The notes under the pieces were generated by a model. The model was not told the origin of the DNA. It saw only the letters and a list, made by a program, of their open reading frames with translations, and made no database searches. From NCBI RefSeq assembly GCF_008831265.1, contig NZ_VTTH01000007.1, forward strand, positions 205,325 through 269,324: 64,000 bases of DNA, read 5' to 3'. Shown piece after piece: positions 41,688-53,368 of the stretch. Position 1 is the first letter of the stretch, and each line of letters begins with the position of its first letter. The stretch comes from Lacisediminimonas profundi (GTDB taxonomy: Bacteria > Pseudomonadota > Gammaproteobacteria > Burkholderiales > Burkholderiaceae_D). Position numbers and translations under genes: made by a program.

Positions 41688-43751
41688 TCAGGCCGCCTTC
41701 GGCTTTTGCAGCAAGGCCTTCAGGTTGGCAAGCCGCGCCTGCGGGGTGATTTTCTCGGCTTCGGTCGGCACAGCATCGCCTTCGTCGAGCTTCATCTCCT
41801 TGATGAAGCGCGAGACGTCGCAATGCACGCTTTCGCGCGCCCTCTTCCGCTTCTTGCACCAGCTGACCGTCAGGCTGCGCTGGGCGCGCGTGATGCCGAC
41901 ATACATCAGCCTGCGCTCTTCCTCTATGCGCGCGCCGATCGACTCTTCAGGCGCATCGGGATCGCCCTTGTGGGGCAGGATGCCTTCCTCGACGCCAACC
42001 AGGAACACATGCGGAAATTCCAGGCCCTTCGAGGCGTGCAGGGTCGACATGCGCACCGCATCTGGTTCTTCGTCGCGCCCATCCAGCATGCTCATCAGCG
42101 CGACCATCTGTGTCAGGTCGAGCAGGCTTTTTTCCGGGTCGGTGCCGTCGCGCCCGCCAGTGCCCTTCTCTTTCAGCCAGTTGGTGAAGTCGAGCACGTT
42201 CTGCCATTTCGACTGCGCCTGGCCGTCGTCGAAGGTGTCATAGAGGTAGGCTTCGTAATGGATGGCTTTCATCATGTCGTCCAGCACACTGGCGGCGTTG
42301 TCGCCGCTGCCGGCCGCGCCGACCCGGCTGGCGCGCGCCTCGAGCTGGTTGATGAAGTCGCCGAATTCACGCAGCGGGCGCAGTTGGCGCTCGTTCAGCT
42401 TCGATTCGATGCCGCCTTTGTAGATCGCCTCGAACAATGAGCATTGCCATTGACCGGCGTAGGCGCCGAGCGCTTCCAGCGTGGACTGGCCCACGCCGCG
42501 CTTGGGCGTCGTCACTGCGCGGATGAATGCGGGATCGTCATCCTCGTTGGCGATCAGGCGCAGGTAGCTGATGATGTCCTTGATCTCGCTGCGGTCGAAG
42601 AAGCTCTGGCCACCGGACATCACATAGGGGATCCGCTCGCGCCGCATCGCCTTTTCGATGATGCGCGCCTGGTGATTGCCGCGGTACAGGATCGCGTAGT
42701 CCGAAAAACGCGTGCGGCGCTCGAAGCGGTGCGCCGACAACATGATGGCGATCTGCTCGGCTTCATGCTCGTCGTCGTCCATCGCCATGACCTTGATCGG
42801 GTCGCCCAAGCCGTGCTCGGACCACAGCGATTTTTCGAACAATTTCGGATTGTTGCCGATCACCGCATTGGCGGCCTGCAGGATGCGCGTGGTGGAACGG
42901 TAATTCTGCTCGAGCTTGATCACCCGCAAGTCGGGGAAGTCGACCTGCAGCGTCTTCAGGTTCTCGATCGTGGCGCCGCGCCAGGCATAGATGGCCTGGT
43001 CGTCATCGCCCACCGCCGTGAACATCGGCTTCTTGCCAACGCCGGTCACCAGCAACTTGACCAGTTCGTACTGGCAGGTGTTGGTGTCCTGGTACTCATC
43101 CACCAGCAGGTAGCGCAGGCGGCGCTGCCATTTGTCGCGCACTTCTTCGTTGCTGCGGAAGAGTTCGACCGGCAGCCTGATCAGGTCATCGAAATCGACC
43201 GCCTGGTACGAGGAAAGCGTGGCCACGTAGCTCCGGTATATCCGCGCTGCCTGCATTTCCAGCTCGCCACTGGCTTGCTGGACTGCCTCGTCCGGCGTGA
43301 CCAGCGCGTTTTTCCAGAGCGACATCTGGTTCTGTATCTTGCGGATCAGCTGCTTGTCGGTGGTGGCGGCCAGGTCCTGTACCAGGGAATAGCAATCGTC
43401 GCTATCGAGGATCGAGAACCGGTCCTTCAATCCCAGTTCCCTGGCTTCCCGGCGCAATATCTGGACGCCGAGCGAATGGAAGGTGCTGACGGTAAGGTGC
43501 TTGGCCTGCCTTGGCTCTTTCAGCAACTTGGCAATCCGCTCCTGCATCTCGGTCGCAGCCTTGTTGGTGAAGGTCAGCGCAGCGATGTTGCGCGCCTCGT
43601 AATTGCAATGCTCGATCAGGTGGGCGATCTTTTGCGTGATGACGCGGGTCTTACCCGATCCTGCGCCCGCCAGTACCAGGCACGGTCCTTCCATGTAGGC
43701 AACTGCTTCACGCTGGGGAGGGTTAAGCCCGGAAAGATGCGGATTTGACAT
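41688..43751 (-). CDS. rep: ATP-dependent DNA helicase Rep
   Basis: A 687-residue UvrD/Rep-family SF1 helicase from ATG 43751 (MSNPHLSGLNPPQREAVAYM). Motifs: Walker A LAGAGSGKTRVIT near residue 30, FTNKAATEMQERI, VDEYQDTNTCQYELV (motif II), GDDDQAIYAWRGA (III), LEQNYRSTTRIL (IV), and STLHASKGLEFPHVFLVGVEEG with RRLMYVGITRAQ at the C-terminus. Length fits Rep (about 670). It helps forks pass bound proteins. The reading to 44066 overlaps the divergent AtaL-like gene and is rejected. Confidence 0.94.
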   Translation of the reverse strand: MSNPHLSGLNPPQREAVAYMEGPCLVLAGAGSGKTRVITQKIAHLIEHCNYEARNIAALTFTNKAATEMQERIAKLLKEPRQAKHLTVSTFHSLGVQILRREARELGLKDRFSILDSDDCYSLVQDLAATTDKQLIRKIQNQMSLWKNALVTPDEAVQQASGELEMQAARIYRSYVATLSSYQAVDFDDLIRLPVELFRSNEEVRDKWQRRLRYLLVDEYQDTNTCQYELVKLLVTGVGKKPMFTAVGDDDQAIYAWRGATIENLKTLQVDFPDLRVIKLEQNYRSTTRILQAANAVIGNNPKLFEKSLWSEHGLGDPIKVMAMDDDEHEAEQIAIMLSAHRFERRTRFSDYAILYRGNHQARIIEKAMRRERIPYVMSGGQSFFDRSEIKDIISYLRLIANEDDDPAFIRAVTTPKRGVGQSTLEALGAYAGQWQCSLFEAIYKGGIESKLNERQLRPLREFGDFINQLEARASRVGAAGSGDNAASVLDDMMKAIHYEAYLYDTFDDGQAQSKWQNVLDFTNWLKEKGTGGRDGTDPEKSLLDLTQMVALMSMLDGRDEEPDAVRMSTLHASKGLEFPHVFLVGVEEGILPHKGDPDAPEESIGARIEEERRLMYVGITRAQRSLTVSWCKKRKRARESVHCDVSRFIKEMKLDEGDAVPTEAEKITPQARLANLKALLQKPKAA

Positions 43752-43899
43752 GCAGGAACTCGTTGGAATAGCGGGCCATTTTAGCGGATCGGGACCGCCC
43801 GGGACTGCTGATGCAATCATTGATGAACCCGCTGCAACGCAGCTTGTCTCAATGGCAGCGCACGGCGGCGTGCGCTTGGGCCATGGTAAAGTTATCGCT

Positions 43900-44382
43900 A
43901 TGCGATTTTCACATCTGGTCGAGATCAACGACCCACTCAATCCCCTGATCGACACCCTCACCCGTGAACAGTTGTGGAACGGGCTGGTGCTGCGGGCGGA
44001 AATGTCCAGGCGCTTCATCCCCTGGCTGGACGAATGCAACATCACCAGCCGCTCGGAAGATTCCATCGAGCGCGCGCTGCGCTACGGCGATGCCGTGATC
44101 CGCGACCGTGTAACCTATCGCAAGCTCGAAAGCGTGCACTATCACGTGCCAAAGCAAGGCGACATACCCGAATCGGACTTGACCATGACCATCGAGACGC
44201 CCTACGAGGGCCGGATGTTCGTGCGTTTTGAATATGACGATCACGCCAGCGAAGCCGGGGGCGAGGCCGAATCGATGGTGAACGATATCCGTCGCTCGGC
44301 CTATACGGAGTCCGACATCGACACGATCCGGACCATTCGCGAAATGGCGGCCAATGGCCTGCTTGACGCTCCGATGATGTAA
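43900..44382 (+). CDS. AtaL-like SRPBCC family protein (DUF1857)
   Basis: A 160-residue protein from ATG 43900 (MRFSHLVEINDPLNPLIDTL). TREQLWNGLVLRAEMSRRFIPWLDEC is the family start, and the beta-rich part VTYRKLESVHYHVP, LTMTIETPYEGRMFVRFEYD follows, consistent with a helix-grip fold that binds a hydrophobic ligand. The ligand is unknown. The gene is divergent from rep; the frame continues upstream to 43750 but overlaps the rep start. Confidence 0.85.
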   Translation: MRFSHLVEINDPLNPLIDTLTREQLWNGLVLRAEMSRRFIPWLDECNITSRSEDSIERALRYGDAVIRDRVTYRKLESVHYHVPKQGDIPESDLTMTIETPYEGRMFVRFEYDDHASEAGGEAESMVNDIRRSAYTESDIDTIRTIREMAANGLLDAPMM

Positions 44383-44419
44383 AGCTGCCGGACTAAGAGC
44401 AAGGGTCTACGCCCGACGG

Positions 44420-45529
44420 TTAGCGGGCGACCGTGCGCACGCAGTTGCGACCGGCGCGCTTGGCCTCGTAGAGGGCCGCATCGGCGCGGTTTATCACTGC
44501 GGTCAGGGTGTCGCCCGGGTGCCAGGCGCCAATCCCCGCCGAGATGGTGAGATCGAGTCCCGGCGCAATTTCGCTCCAGTCATGCTGTGCAATCAGGTTG
44601 CGGGTGCGCTCGAGCGCGACTGTTGCCGTGGACAGTCGCGCGCCTTGCAGCAGCAGGGTGAATTCTTCACCGCCGTAGCGGCCCAGGCTGTCCGTCGCGC
44701 GACGGGAAAACTCGAGCATTTGTCCAAACTCATGCAGTACGGCGTCGCCCACGAGGTGGCCGTATTTATCGTTCACTTCCTTGAAGTGATCGATATCGAT
44801 GATGGCGACGCAAAAACTGGTCTGGCTGCGCGCCGCGCGGCGCGCCTCATCCTGCAGCAGGCGCATGAACTCACGGCGGTTCCACAGCCCGGTCAATTCG
44901 TCACGACTGGCCAGCACGGTCAGCTTGTCGCTGGCGGACTGCAATTCTTCATTCTTGCTTTTCAGGTCCGTGCGCAACCGGGACACTGCGGCACTGATTG
45001 ACAGGAAGCGGCCAAGGGCAACCACGGCAACCAGCCAGAACAACAATTGCTCGGGCAGGCTCTTCAGCGGGGCCACGTCCACAAGATCGCCAACCGCCGC
45101 GATAGCCAAGCCAAGGGTAATGGACAGGTAGTACCAGGTTGCGAGGTACATCCGCGTGCTGAAATGCAGGCTGGCATAGGACAGCGGCATGAACAGCAAC
45201 ACGATGAACAGGTGCGCTAACTGCGGCGCAAGCAGCAAGCCGGCCACATTTGTTGCACACGCGGCCATCACCTGGGTTGCGGTCATCGCAGGGTCTCGCC
45301 ATCGACGGCTGAAGCCGCTGGCGATCGCGGTCAGGAATACCGAATTGATGATGATGCCAACTGTGAGCAATATGACCGGCACCCTGAAGGGGATCGTGCC
45401 GATCCATGCAAATCCGAGCAGGATGATGCCTGTAAGGAGGTAGTCAAGTGAGGCCAGCGCCGTCCTGCGCAAGCGCAGCCGCGTATTGCGATCCAGCGAA
45501 GCGATCCAGCTTTGAGCGAGTGCCCCCAT
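44420..45529 (-). CDS. Membrane-bound diguanylate cyclase (GGDEF)
   Basis: About 369 residues from ATG 45529 (MGALAQSWIASLDRN) after a GGGGAAAA ribosome site; ATG 45553 is also possible. Five or six membrane helices (about 25-185) are followed by a linker helix and a GGDEF domain with DELTGLWNRREFM, IDIDHFKEVNDKYGHLVGD and GRYGGEEFTLLL. The active site is GGEEF, and RATD five residues before it is an intact inhibitory I-site. It should make cyclic di-GMP with product feedback; the N-terminal signal is unknown. Confidence 0.9.
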   Translation of the reverse strand: MGALAQSWIASLDRNTRLRLRRTALASLDYLLTGIILLGFAWIGTIPFRVPVILLTVGIIINSVFLTAIASGFSRRWRDPAMTATQVMAACATNVAGLLLAPQLAHLFIVLLFMPLSYASLHFSTRMYLATWYYLSITLGLAIAAVGDLVDVAPLKSLPEQLLFWLVAVVALGRFLSISAAVSRLRTDLKSKNEELQSASDKLTVLASRDELTGLWNRREFMRLLQDEARRAARSQTSFCVAIIDIDHFKEVNDKYGHLVGDAVLHEFGQMLEFSRRATDSLGRYGGEEFTLLLQGARLSTATVALERTRNLIAQHDWSEIAPGLDLTISAGIGAWHPGDTLTAVINRADAALYEAKRAGRNCVRTVAR

Positions 45530-45696
45530 TTTTCCCCGGCCCGTGCGAGGCATCGAACCTCGTGGCGATCTTGAAGCTGCGATTTTGAAGCTGCAATTCT
45601 TAAGCTGATTGCGAACCTGATTGTTAAGCCGACTGTAAAGCCGATTGTAAAGCCAGTTCCCGCCAGCGGCGAGTGCTGCATCCCGAGTGTTGCAAA

Positions 45697-47808
45697 TCAG
45701 ATTTCCATCGGATCCACCTCGAGCGACCAACGCACGCGACTCTTCGTGTGGCGAAGCTGGTGTACCCAAGCCCGCAAGAACGACTGCAGTGCCGGGCGCG
45801 AAGACGACTCCACCAGCATCTGTGCCCGTTCCAGATCCGCCACGCGGGAGATGGTCATCGGGATCGGATCATTCAGCATGACCGATGGCGGCCGGTCATC
45901 CGCGGCATTGATCGCAGCTTGCAGGAACTCGAGCGCCGCTTCCAGCGTCTTTGCCTCGGCGCGCAGAAGGGCCTGATGAACGAATGGGGGCAGCCCGGCC
46001 TGGGCCCGCTCCGCCAGGGTCACGGCGGCGAAGCCCGGATAATCGTGGGCCGCCAGGGTAGCGTACAAGGGATGTTGCGGGTAACGGGTCTGCACCAGTA
46101 CCTGGGCCGGGTTGCCCCCCTCTTTTCCCTCGGCGCGGCCGGCACGGCCTGAGACCTGCATCAGCTGGGCAAAGAGCCGCTCGCTGGCCCGATAGTCATG
46201 CGAGAACAGCGCAGTGTCGGGGTTCAGGACCCCGACCAGCGTCAGGTTTTTGAAATCGTGTCCTTTTGCCACCATCTGGGTGCCGACCAGGATATCGACC
46301 TGGCCGCTGTGGACGCTTTCGAACGCCGCCTGCGCAGCCCCCTTGCGCCGCGTCGAGTCGGCATCGATGCGCAAGATGCGCGCCTCGGGGAATACCGCCT
46401 GCAGACCTTCCTCGACCCGCTGGGTGCCGCGGCCCATCGGCTGCAGGTCGATGTTGCCGCAGGTGGGGCAGGAGCGCGGTATGCGCATCTCGAGGCTGCA
46501 GTGATGGCAGCGCAGGCGCTGCTCGGGCTTGTGCAGCACCATGAATGCCGTGCATCGCTTGCAGCTGCTGACCCAGCCGCATGACTCGCAGTTCAGCACG
46601 GGGGCATAGCCTCGGCGGTTCAGGAACAGCAGGGATTGTTCGCCGCTTTCCAGGCGTTTTTTCAAGGCGGACAACAAAGCGTCACTCAGCCCCTGCTTGG
46701 GCTTGTCGCGTTCAAGGTCGACCAGCCCTACCTTCGGCAGCGCGGCATTCTGGACCGCCCTCTGCGCCAGCGCCAGCTTCTGGTAGCGTCCGGACTCCGC
46801 GTGCTGCCACGATTCAAGGGAGGGGGTGGCCGAGCCAAGGACGATCGGAATCTGCAGCTGATGCGCTCGCCATACTGCCAGGTCCCGGGCCGAATATCGC
46901 AGACCCTCCTGCTGCTTGTACGACGCATCGTGCTCTTCATCGACAATGATCATCGCCAGGCCAGGCAGCGACGCGAGCACGGCAAGCCGGGTGCCGATGA
47001 TGATTCGGGCACGCCCCGTATGGGCTGCCAACCAGTTCAGCAGCCGCTCTCCCTCGGCCAGTCCGCTGTGCATGGTGGCGATCGGCTGGTCCGGGAATCG
47101 GGCCTGCACGTGGGACAGCAATTGCGGGGTGAGGTTGATCTCGGGGACCAGCATCAGCACCTGGGCATCTGGCGAGCGCGCCAGGATTTCCGCTGCCGCA
47201 TGCAGGTACACCTCGGTCTTGCCGCTTCCCGTCACGCCGAACAGCAGGATCGGCGCGAATCCTGGCTGGCCCGTTATATGGGCGACTGCCACGGCCTGTT
47301 CTTCATTCAGCGATGGCGGGGTAGCAGCGTCGTCCGAAATGGGGCCGGAGTGGCCGAATGATCGAGCCGGCGGCGTTTCGGCCTGGGCCGCGTCCGGGTT
47401 CACCTTCGCCGCTTTGCGGCGACGGGGGCCGGCCTGCTCCGGCGCCAGCTTGCGCAGTGCTTTCAGGAGCGGTTCGGGCTTTGGCCCGCGCAACTGCTTT
47501 GGGAGAGCAGGCAGCGCCACCTCGCCCAGTGGCCGGTGATAATACTCGGCGGCGAAGGCGCACAGCGAAAGCCAGCGCTCACTCAGGGGACCGAGTTCCC
47601 GTCTCCAGGCCAGGATCGTCTTGATCTTATCCGGTGCCAGCTGGCTTTCGCCAATGATGGCGGCGACGATGCCGGCCACCTCGCGGCGCCCGAACGGAAT
47701 CAGCACCAGCGAGCCGACCGGTGGCACATCCTGATCAACCGGACACGCGTAGTCGAACAACCCTTCCAGCGGCGTATCGAGGGCAACCTGGAGAATGACC
47801 GGTTTCAA
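45697..47808 (-). CDS. priA: Primosomal protein N' (replication restart helicase)
   Basis: A 703-residue PriA. The N-terminal DNA-binding part starts MKPVILQVALDTPLEGLFDY with VGSLVLIPFGRREVAGIV. The helicase follows with Walker A LFGVTGSGKTEVYLH, VDEEHDASYKQQEG (DEEH box), the zinc-binding cysteines in CESCGWVSSCKRCT and CHHCSLEMRIPRSCPTCG, and QVSGRAGR. It restarts stalled forks. It follows the 620-bp DnaA-box region and precedes the diguanylate cyclase on the same strand. Confidence 0.95.
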   Translation of the reverse strand: MKPVILQVALDTPLEGLFDYACPVDQDVPPVGSLVLIPFGRREVAGIVAAIIGESQLAPDKIKTILAWRRELGPLSERWLSLCAFAAEYYHRPLGEVALPALPKQLRGPKPEPLLKALRKLAPEQAGPRRRKAAKVNPDAAQAETPPARSFGHSGPISDDAATPPSLNEEQAVAVAHITGQPGFAPILLFGVTGSGKTEVYLHAAAEILARSPDAQVLMLVPEINLTPQLLSHVQARFPDQPIATMHSGLAEGERLLNWLAAHTGRARIIIGTRLAVLASLPGLAMIIVDEEHDASYKQQEGLRYSARDLAVWRAHQLQIPIVLGSATPSLESWQHAESGRYQKLALAQRAVQNAALPKVGLVDLERDKPKQGLSDALLSALKKRLESGEQSLLFLNRRGYAPVLNCESCGWVSSCKRCTAFMVLHKPEQRLRCHHCSLEMRIPRSCPTCGNIDLQPMGRGTQRVEEGLQAVFPEARILRIDADSTRRKGAAQAAFESVHSGQVDILVGTQMVAKGHDFKNLTLVGVLNPDTALFSHDYRASERLFAQLMQVSGRAGRAEGKEGGNPAQVLVQTRYPQHPLYATLAAHDYPGFAAVTLAERAQAGLPPFVHQALLRAEAKTLEAALEFLQAAINAADDRPPSVMLNDPIPMTISRVADLERAQMLVESSSRPALQSFLRAWVHQLRHTKSRVRWSLEVDPMEI

Positions 47809-48429
47809 AGTTAATGTAAGACTTTAAATATTGGCGTAAGGCCCGGTTTTGTAAGGGCTTTTCCCAGTATCCACAAAATCTGTGGATAACTATGGGGATA
47901 ACAGCTGCTTTTGGGCCGGAACACTAGATTCCATGCGGGTTTCGGCAGATTGCCATAGCGCAAGGCAAGAATAAATACCCTATCTTTTCAATGACTTACG
48001 AAATCCGTTTTTCACACATGGCGAGCGGCGTCAAGCGCGCCGGCAACGTGCCGAAATTGTGCATAACTGAAATTTGATTGTCACGAAAATTGACTTCAAA
48101 CAGAGGGAAAGTTTGCAAATACGTCAGAAAGTCCCGTTTGTAACCTGAGAAAGCACATGAAGTATTAATGAAAACACGCGGTTTCTTAATGGAAATCTTC
48201 TGACGGGGAAAAGCTGTGGAAAACTTTGTGTACAACGCCTGTGTCCCGCTCTGAATCCTAAGCTGACAATTCTCTGCCGATGCGGGCCACGGACCTTCCC
48301 TGGCGGAATTTCCTGTTTTGATTCAGAAACTTAGCGCCACCTTCCCCGAACAGCCATTCAGGGACCGGTTGCTGCTTCGCACAAATATCCAGATGTGCAT
48401 AACTGTGCATGGGCGTGCACAGGATCAGG
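47809..48429. other. AT-rich intergenic region with DnaA-box-like sites
   Basis: No gene is supported in these 620 bp between hemE and priA. They contain at least six 9-mers close to the DnaA box TTATCCACA: 47867-47875 (GTATCCACA), 47881-47889 (perfect, minus strand), 47893-47901 (TTATCCCCA, minus), 48058-48066 and 48394-48402 (TTATGCACA, minus), and 48215-48223 (TTTTCCACA, minus). The region also looks more AT-rich than its flanks. It may titrate or bind DnaA, or hold the priA promoter. Confidence 0.6.
47867..47901. promoter_or_regulatory. Cluster of three DnaA boxes
   Basis: A near-perfect box (GTATCCACA) and a perfect one (TGTGGATAA on the plus strand) face each other 5 bp apart, with a third 8-of-9 copy 3 bp further on. 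This density is unlikely by chance and lies about 60 bp upstream of the priA start. Confidence 0.65.
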
Positions 48430-49509
48430 TCATTTGCGGAGTTCGCGGCTGATTGCATGAACCGCCTGCACCAGTTCGGTCACAGCCTCGGGTGGGGTGA
48501 ATTGGGAGATTCCGTGGCCGAGATTGAACACGTGTCCGGAGCCAGGACCAGGCCGGCCAAATGATTCCAGGACGCCGCGCACTTCCTGGCGAATCTGGTC
48601 GGCACCGGCAAACAGCACGACCGGATCGAGGTTGCCCTGGAGCGCGACGCGGTCGCCAACCTTGGCCCGGGCTGCAGCGAGATTGACTGTCCAGTCGAGG
48701 CCAACGGCATCGGCACCGCTGTCGGCAATCTGGTCCAGCCACAGTCCACCACCCTTGGTGAAAACAATCAGCGGAATGCGTTGGCCATTGTGTTCGCGCT
48801 TGGTCAGGCGTATCACTTCCTTCATGTAATCAAGTGAGAAGCGCTGGTACACGCCGTCGGCCAAGGCGCCACCCCAAGTATCGAAAATCATCAGTGCCTG
48901 GGCGCCGGCATCGACCTGGGCGTTCAGGTATGCCGCCACCGACGCTGCATTGATGGAAAGAATCCGGTGCATGAGGTCAGGGCGGTTGTAGAGCATCGCC
49001 TTGACTGTGCGGAAATCGTCGGAGCCGCCACCTTCAACCATGTAGCAGGCCAGTGTCCACGGACTGCCAGAAAAACCGATCAGCGGTACCCGTCCCTGCA
49101 GCGCGACGCGGATCTGCGTGACCGCATCGAATACATATTGCAGCGACGAAAGGTCCGGCTGCTGCAAAGCCATGACCGCCTTTTCATCACGCAGCGGGTG
49201 GGCGAAACGTGGCCCCTCGCCCTCGGCGAAACTGAGTCCCAGTCCCATCGCATCGGGAATGGTCAGGATGTCCGAGAAAAGAATTGCGGCGTCAAGCGGG
49301 TAGCGATCGAGCGGCTGCAGGGTGACTTCGGTCGCCATTTCCGGGTTCTTCGCGAGGGCGAGGAAGGATCCTGCGCGGGCGCGTGTGGCCCGGTATTCCG
49401 GCAAATAGCGGCCGGCTTGTCGCATCAGCCACACCGGCGTGTAATCAGTCGGCTGGCGCATCAGCGCGCGCAGGAAGGTATCGTTTTTCAGCGGGGCGAA
49501 GGAAGGCAT
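48430..49509 (-). CDS. hemE: Uroporphyrinogen decarboxylase
   Basis: A 359-residue HemE. It has the two family signatures [16 protein letters not shown] near residue 25 and [19 protein letters not shown] near residue 145, plus [12 protein letters not shown] and [12 protein letters not shown] later. It removes four carboxylates from uroporphyrinogen III to give coproporphyrinogen III in haem synthesis, in the cytosol. It stands alone between the SGNH hydrolase and the DnaA-box region. Confidence 0.96.
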   Translation of the reverse strand: MPSFAPLKNDTFLRALMRQPTDYTPVWLMRQAGRYLPEYRATRARAGSFLALAKNPEMATEVTLQPLDRYPLDAAILFSDILTIPDAMGLGLSFAEGEGPRFAHPLRDEKAVMALQQPDLSSLQYVFDAVTQIRVALQGRVPLIGFSGSPWTLACYMVEGGGSDDFRTVKAMLYNRPDLMHRILSINAASVAAYLNAQVDAGAQALMIFDTWGGALADGVYQRFSLDYMKEVIRLTKREHNGQRIPLIVFTKGGGLWLDQIADSGADAVGLDWTVNLAAARAKVGDRVALQGNLDPVVLFAGADQIRQEVRGVLESFGRPGPGSGHVFNLGHGISQFTPPEAVTELVQAVHAISRELRK

Positions 49510-49566
49510 GGACGAGGATAGTCTGCGTGAAGACCGCTATTATCGCCTAAAGCGAGGCCTGCACGG

Positions 49567-50343
49567 TCACTGCTGCCCTTGGTCGAGAGCGATGCCGGCG
49601 ACAAAGTCGGGCCGCCGGCAGGCTTGCACCAGGATCTCGGCCCACACTTCGCAACCTGCTGCCGACGGATGATAGCCATCCGGCGCCATCAGGGCAGCAT
49701 CTGCCAGTGCAGATGGCAGCGGGGCATGGCTTGTGTCGGGCCGGGACGCGGCAATCCGGGCAAGTGCGCTGTCGAGTGCCGATGCCTTCAGTCCCAGCAC
49801 CGCCCGCAGCGGCCATGGCAGGGCCGGGAAATCGGCCAGCGGTGGCACGCCGGAGAGCACGATGTGGCGCGGGTTGATGCGCTGCTCGATCAGTTCAAGC
49901 ATCCGGATCATGTCGGAATGCCATTCATGGCCACGACGGAATGCGGTGCAATCGTTGACACCAAAAGCGACACAGGCGATGTCCACGGCTTGCGCAGGGA
50001 GCAAGGGCAACAGGTCGCGGATTGCATCGGCGACGGTGGCGCCATTGCGGCCCCACGCGCTCCACTCTACGGCGCGGCCGGATCGTCGTCCCAGGCTTCC
50101 CGCCATCATGGCAGCCAGGCTTTGCTGATAGCTAGTGACGCCGATTCCGGCCACCGGCGATTCACCGATGACCAGCAGCTTCATCGGCTCGCCAGGCCCA
50201 CCCGCGATCTGCCCCCAAGGGTCGTCTGTCGGCTCCGGCAGCCGTGGCACGTGGCGCCGGGTATGCCTGCCCTGAAGGATCAGCACCGGCATCAAGGGCA
50301 GCGCAACCAGTTCCGGCAGGAGTTCACGCAAGCGCTTGATCAT
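49567..50343 (-). CDS. SGNH/GDSL-type hydrolase
   Basis: A 258-residue protein from ATG 50343 (MIKRLRELLPELVALPLMPV). Blocks of the SGNH fold are visible: LLVIGESPVAGIG (block I with the nucleophile Ser), WSAWGRNGAT (block II, III Asn), CVAFGVNDC (GxND) and MAPDGYHPSAAGCEVWA (block V with Asp and His). It is probably an esterase or lipase-like hydrolase; the N-terminal hydrophobic stretch may act as a membrane anchor. The substrate is unknown. It lies downstream of the atp operon terminator. Confidence 0.85.
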   Translation of the reverse strand: MIKRLRELLPELVALPLMPVLILQGRHTRRHVPRLPEPTDDPWGQIAGGPGEPMKLLVIGESPVAGIGVTSYQQSLAAMMAGSLGRRSGRAVEWSAWGRNGATVADAIRDLLPLLPAQAVDIACVAFGVNDCTAFRRGHEWHSDMIRMLELIEQRINPRHIVLSGVPPLADFPALPWPLRAVLGLKASALDSALARIAASRPDTSHAPLPSALADAALMAPDGYHPSAAGCEVWAEILVQACRRPDFVAGIALDQGQQ

Positions 50344-50473
50344 TCTGGAATCAGTGTGGCGGTGCTGGACGGCTGGACTGCCTGCTTGCCGTGCTCGATC
50401 ATCATGGCCATCTGGGCTCCTTGATTCCTGCGTCAGGACCATGCGGTCCTATGCGGTCACCCGGCGGAATAAA

Positions 50474-50495
50474 AAAGGCAGCCGAAGCTGCCTTT
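50474..50495. terminator. Terminator of the atp operon
   Basis: AAAGGCAGC-CGAA-GCTGCCTTT hairpin with an A/T-run on both sides, 26 bp past the atpC stop on the minus strand. Confidence 0.85.
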
Positions 50496-50521
50496 CTTTG
50501 CCATCCTTAGTGCGCGACGAA

Positions 50522-50944
50522 TCAGCGCTTCTGCCGCAGCTTGTGGATCGCTGCCAGTTGGGCAACGGCCACTGCCAGCTCAATCTGCGCTGCTGCGTAG
50601 TCGATCTTGGCTTCGCGGTTGACCAGTGCTTCTTCCGCCAGTTTCTTGGCTTCAGTTGCCTTGGCTTCGTCGAGGTCGTGACCGCGGATTGCGGTATCGG
50701 CCAGCACCGTCACGCTGTTGGGCTGCACCTCGAGGATGCCGCCGGCGACGAAGACGAATTCATCTTCCTGCTGGCCGCTCACCTTGATACGCACCGCACC
50801 GGGACGAATACGGGTGATCAGCGGCGTGTGCTTCGGATAAATGCCGAGCTCGCCGGATTCGCCCGGCAACGCGACGAATTCAGCCTCGCCCGAAAAGATC
50901 GACTCTTCGGCCGAGACCACGTCAACGTGTATCGTATGTGCCAT
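50522..50944 (-). CDS. atpC: ATP synthase F1 subunit epsilon
   Basis: A 140-residue protein starting [53 protein letters not shown], the conserved beta-barrel of epsilon, followed by a C-terminal helical hairpin. It couples the gamma stalk to the c-ring and regulates ATP hydrolysis. Last gene of the atp operon. Confidence 0.96.
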   Translation of the reverse strand: MAHTIHVDVVSAEESIFSGEAEFVALPGESGELGIYPKHTPLITRIRPGAVRIKVSGQQEDEFVFVAGGILEVQPNSVTVLADTAIRGHDLDEAKATEAKKLAEEALVNREAKIDYAAAQIELAVAVAQLAAIHKLRQKR

Positions 50945-51022
50945 AAATTTGCCTTGTCTGCGAAATCGGAAGTCCAGTCTTGCGAAGGGTCCGCAGCGAT
51001 TTGCCGCGGACCAGCTTTCGCA

Positions 51023-52441
<1,419 letters not shown>

Positions 52442-52468
52442 CTAAATTTTAAAATTCTTGACGTCTGC

Positions 52469-53338
52469 TTAAACAGCGGCCGCACCGGACACGATCTCAG
52501 ACAGTTCCTTGGTGATCGCTGCCTGCCGGGTCTTGTTATAAACCAGCCGCAGTTCATTGATCACATTGCCTGCATTCTCGCTCGCTGACTTCATCGCCAC
52601 CATCCGGGCCGATTGTTCCGAAGCCAGGTTTTCGGCGACTGCCTGGTAAATCAGTGCCTCGACATAGCGCACCAGCAGTTCGTCGATAACGGCCGCAGCG
52701 TCCGGCTCGTAGATGTAGTCCCAGGCATGGGTGCTGGCGTCAGCCGTCATCTTCTCGGACGACAGCGGCAGCAGCTGCTCCATCACTGGCTCCTGCTTCA
52801 TGGTGTTCACGAAACGCGTGTACACCACGTAGACGGCATCCAGCTTGCCCTCCTGATAGGCATCAAGCAAAACCTTGACCGGTCCGATCAGCTTGTCCAG
52901 ATGCGGCGTATCGCCAAGCTGGGTCGCATGCGACACGACCCTGGCGCCAATCCGGTTCAGGAAGCCGAAACCCTTGTTGCCGATAGCGACTGTTTCCGCC
53001 TTCACGCCTGCGGCATCCAGCTCGCGCAGCTTCGTCGTGACAGCGCGCAGTGCGTTGGTGTTCATGCCACCGCACAAGCCCTTGTCGGTCGTGACCACGA
53101 TCAGGCCAACCGTCTTCGCACTATCCTGACGAACCAGGAAAGGATGCGTGTATTCCGGGTTCGCAGACGCCAGATTTGAAGCGATGTTACGAATCTTGTC
53201 ACTGTACGGACGAGCAGCCCGCATCCGTTCCTGCGCCTTGCGCATTTTGGAAGCGGCGACCATCTCCATCGCCTTGGTGATCTTCTTCGTGTTCTCTACG
53301 CTCTTGATCTTGCCGCGTATCTCTTTACCTGCAGCCAT
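52469..53338 (-). CDS. atpG: ATP synthase F1 subunit gamma
   Basis: A 289-residue rotor subunit from ATG 53338 ([20 protein letters not shown]), after AAGGAG; the ATG two codons earlier is weaker. The N-terminal helix [18 protein letters not shown] and the C-terminal [31 protein letters not shown] form the coiled-coil rotor. Confidence 0.97.
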   Translation of the reverse strand: MAAGKEIRGKIKSVENTKKITKAMEMVAASKMRKAQERMRAARPYSDKIRNIASNLASANPEYTHPFLVRQDSAKTVGLIVVTTDKGLCGGMNTNALRAVTTKLRELDAAGVKAETVAIGNKGFGFLNRIGARVVSHATQLGDTPHLDKLIGPVKVLLDAYQEGKLDAVYVVYTRFVNTMKQEPVMEQLLPLSSEKMTADASTHAWDYIYEPDAAAVIDELLVRYVEALIYQAVAENLASEQSARMVAMKSASENAGNVINELRLVYNKTRQAAITKELSEIVSGAAAV

Positions 53339-53368
53339 CTGCAATTACTCCTTGCGGTCGCGTTGTCT

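Noticed and set aside
47996..48235. 79-codon frame on the minus strand in the DnaA-box gap
   Set aside because: No ribosome site and no recognisable fold; it crosses regulatory-looking AT-rich DNA.
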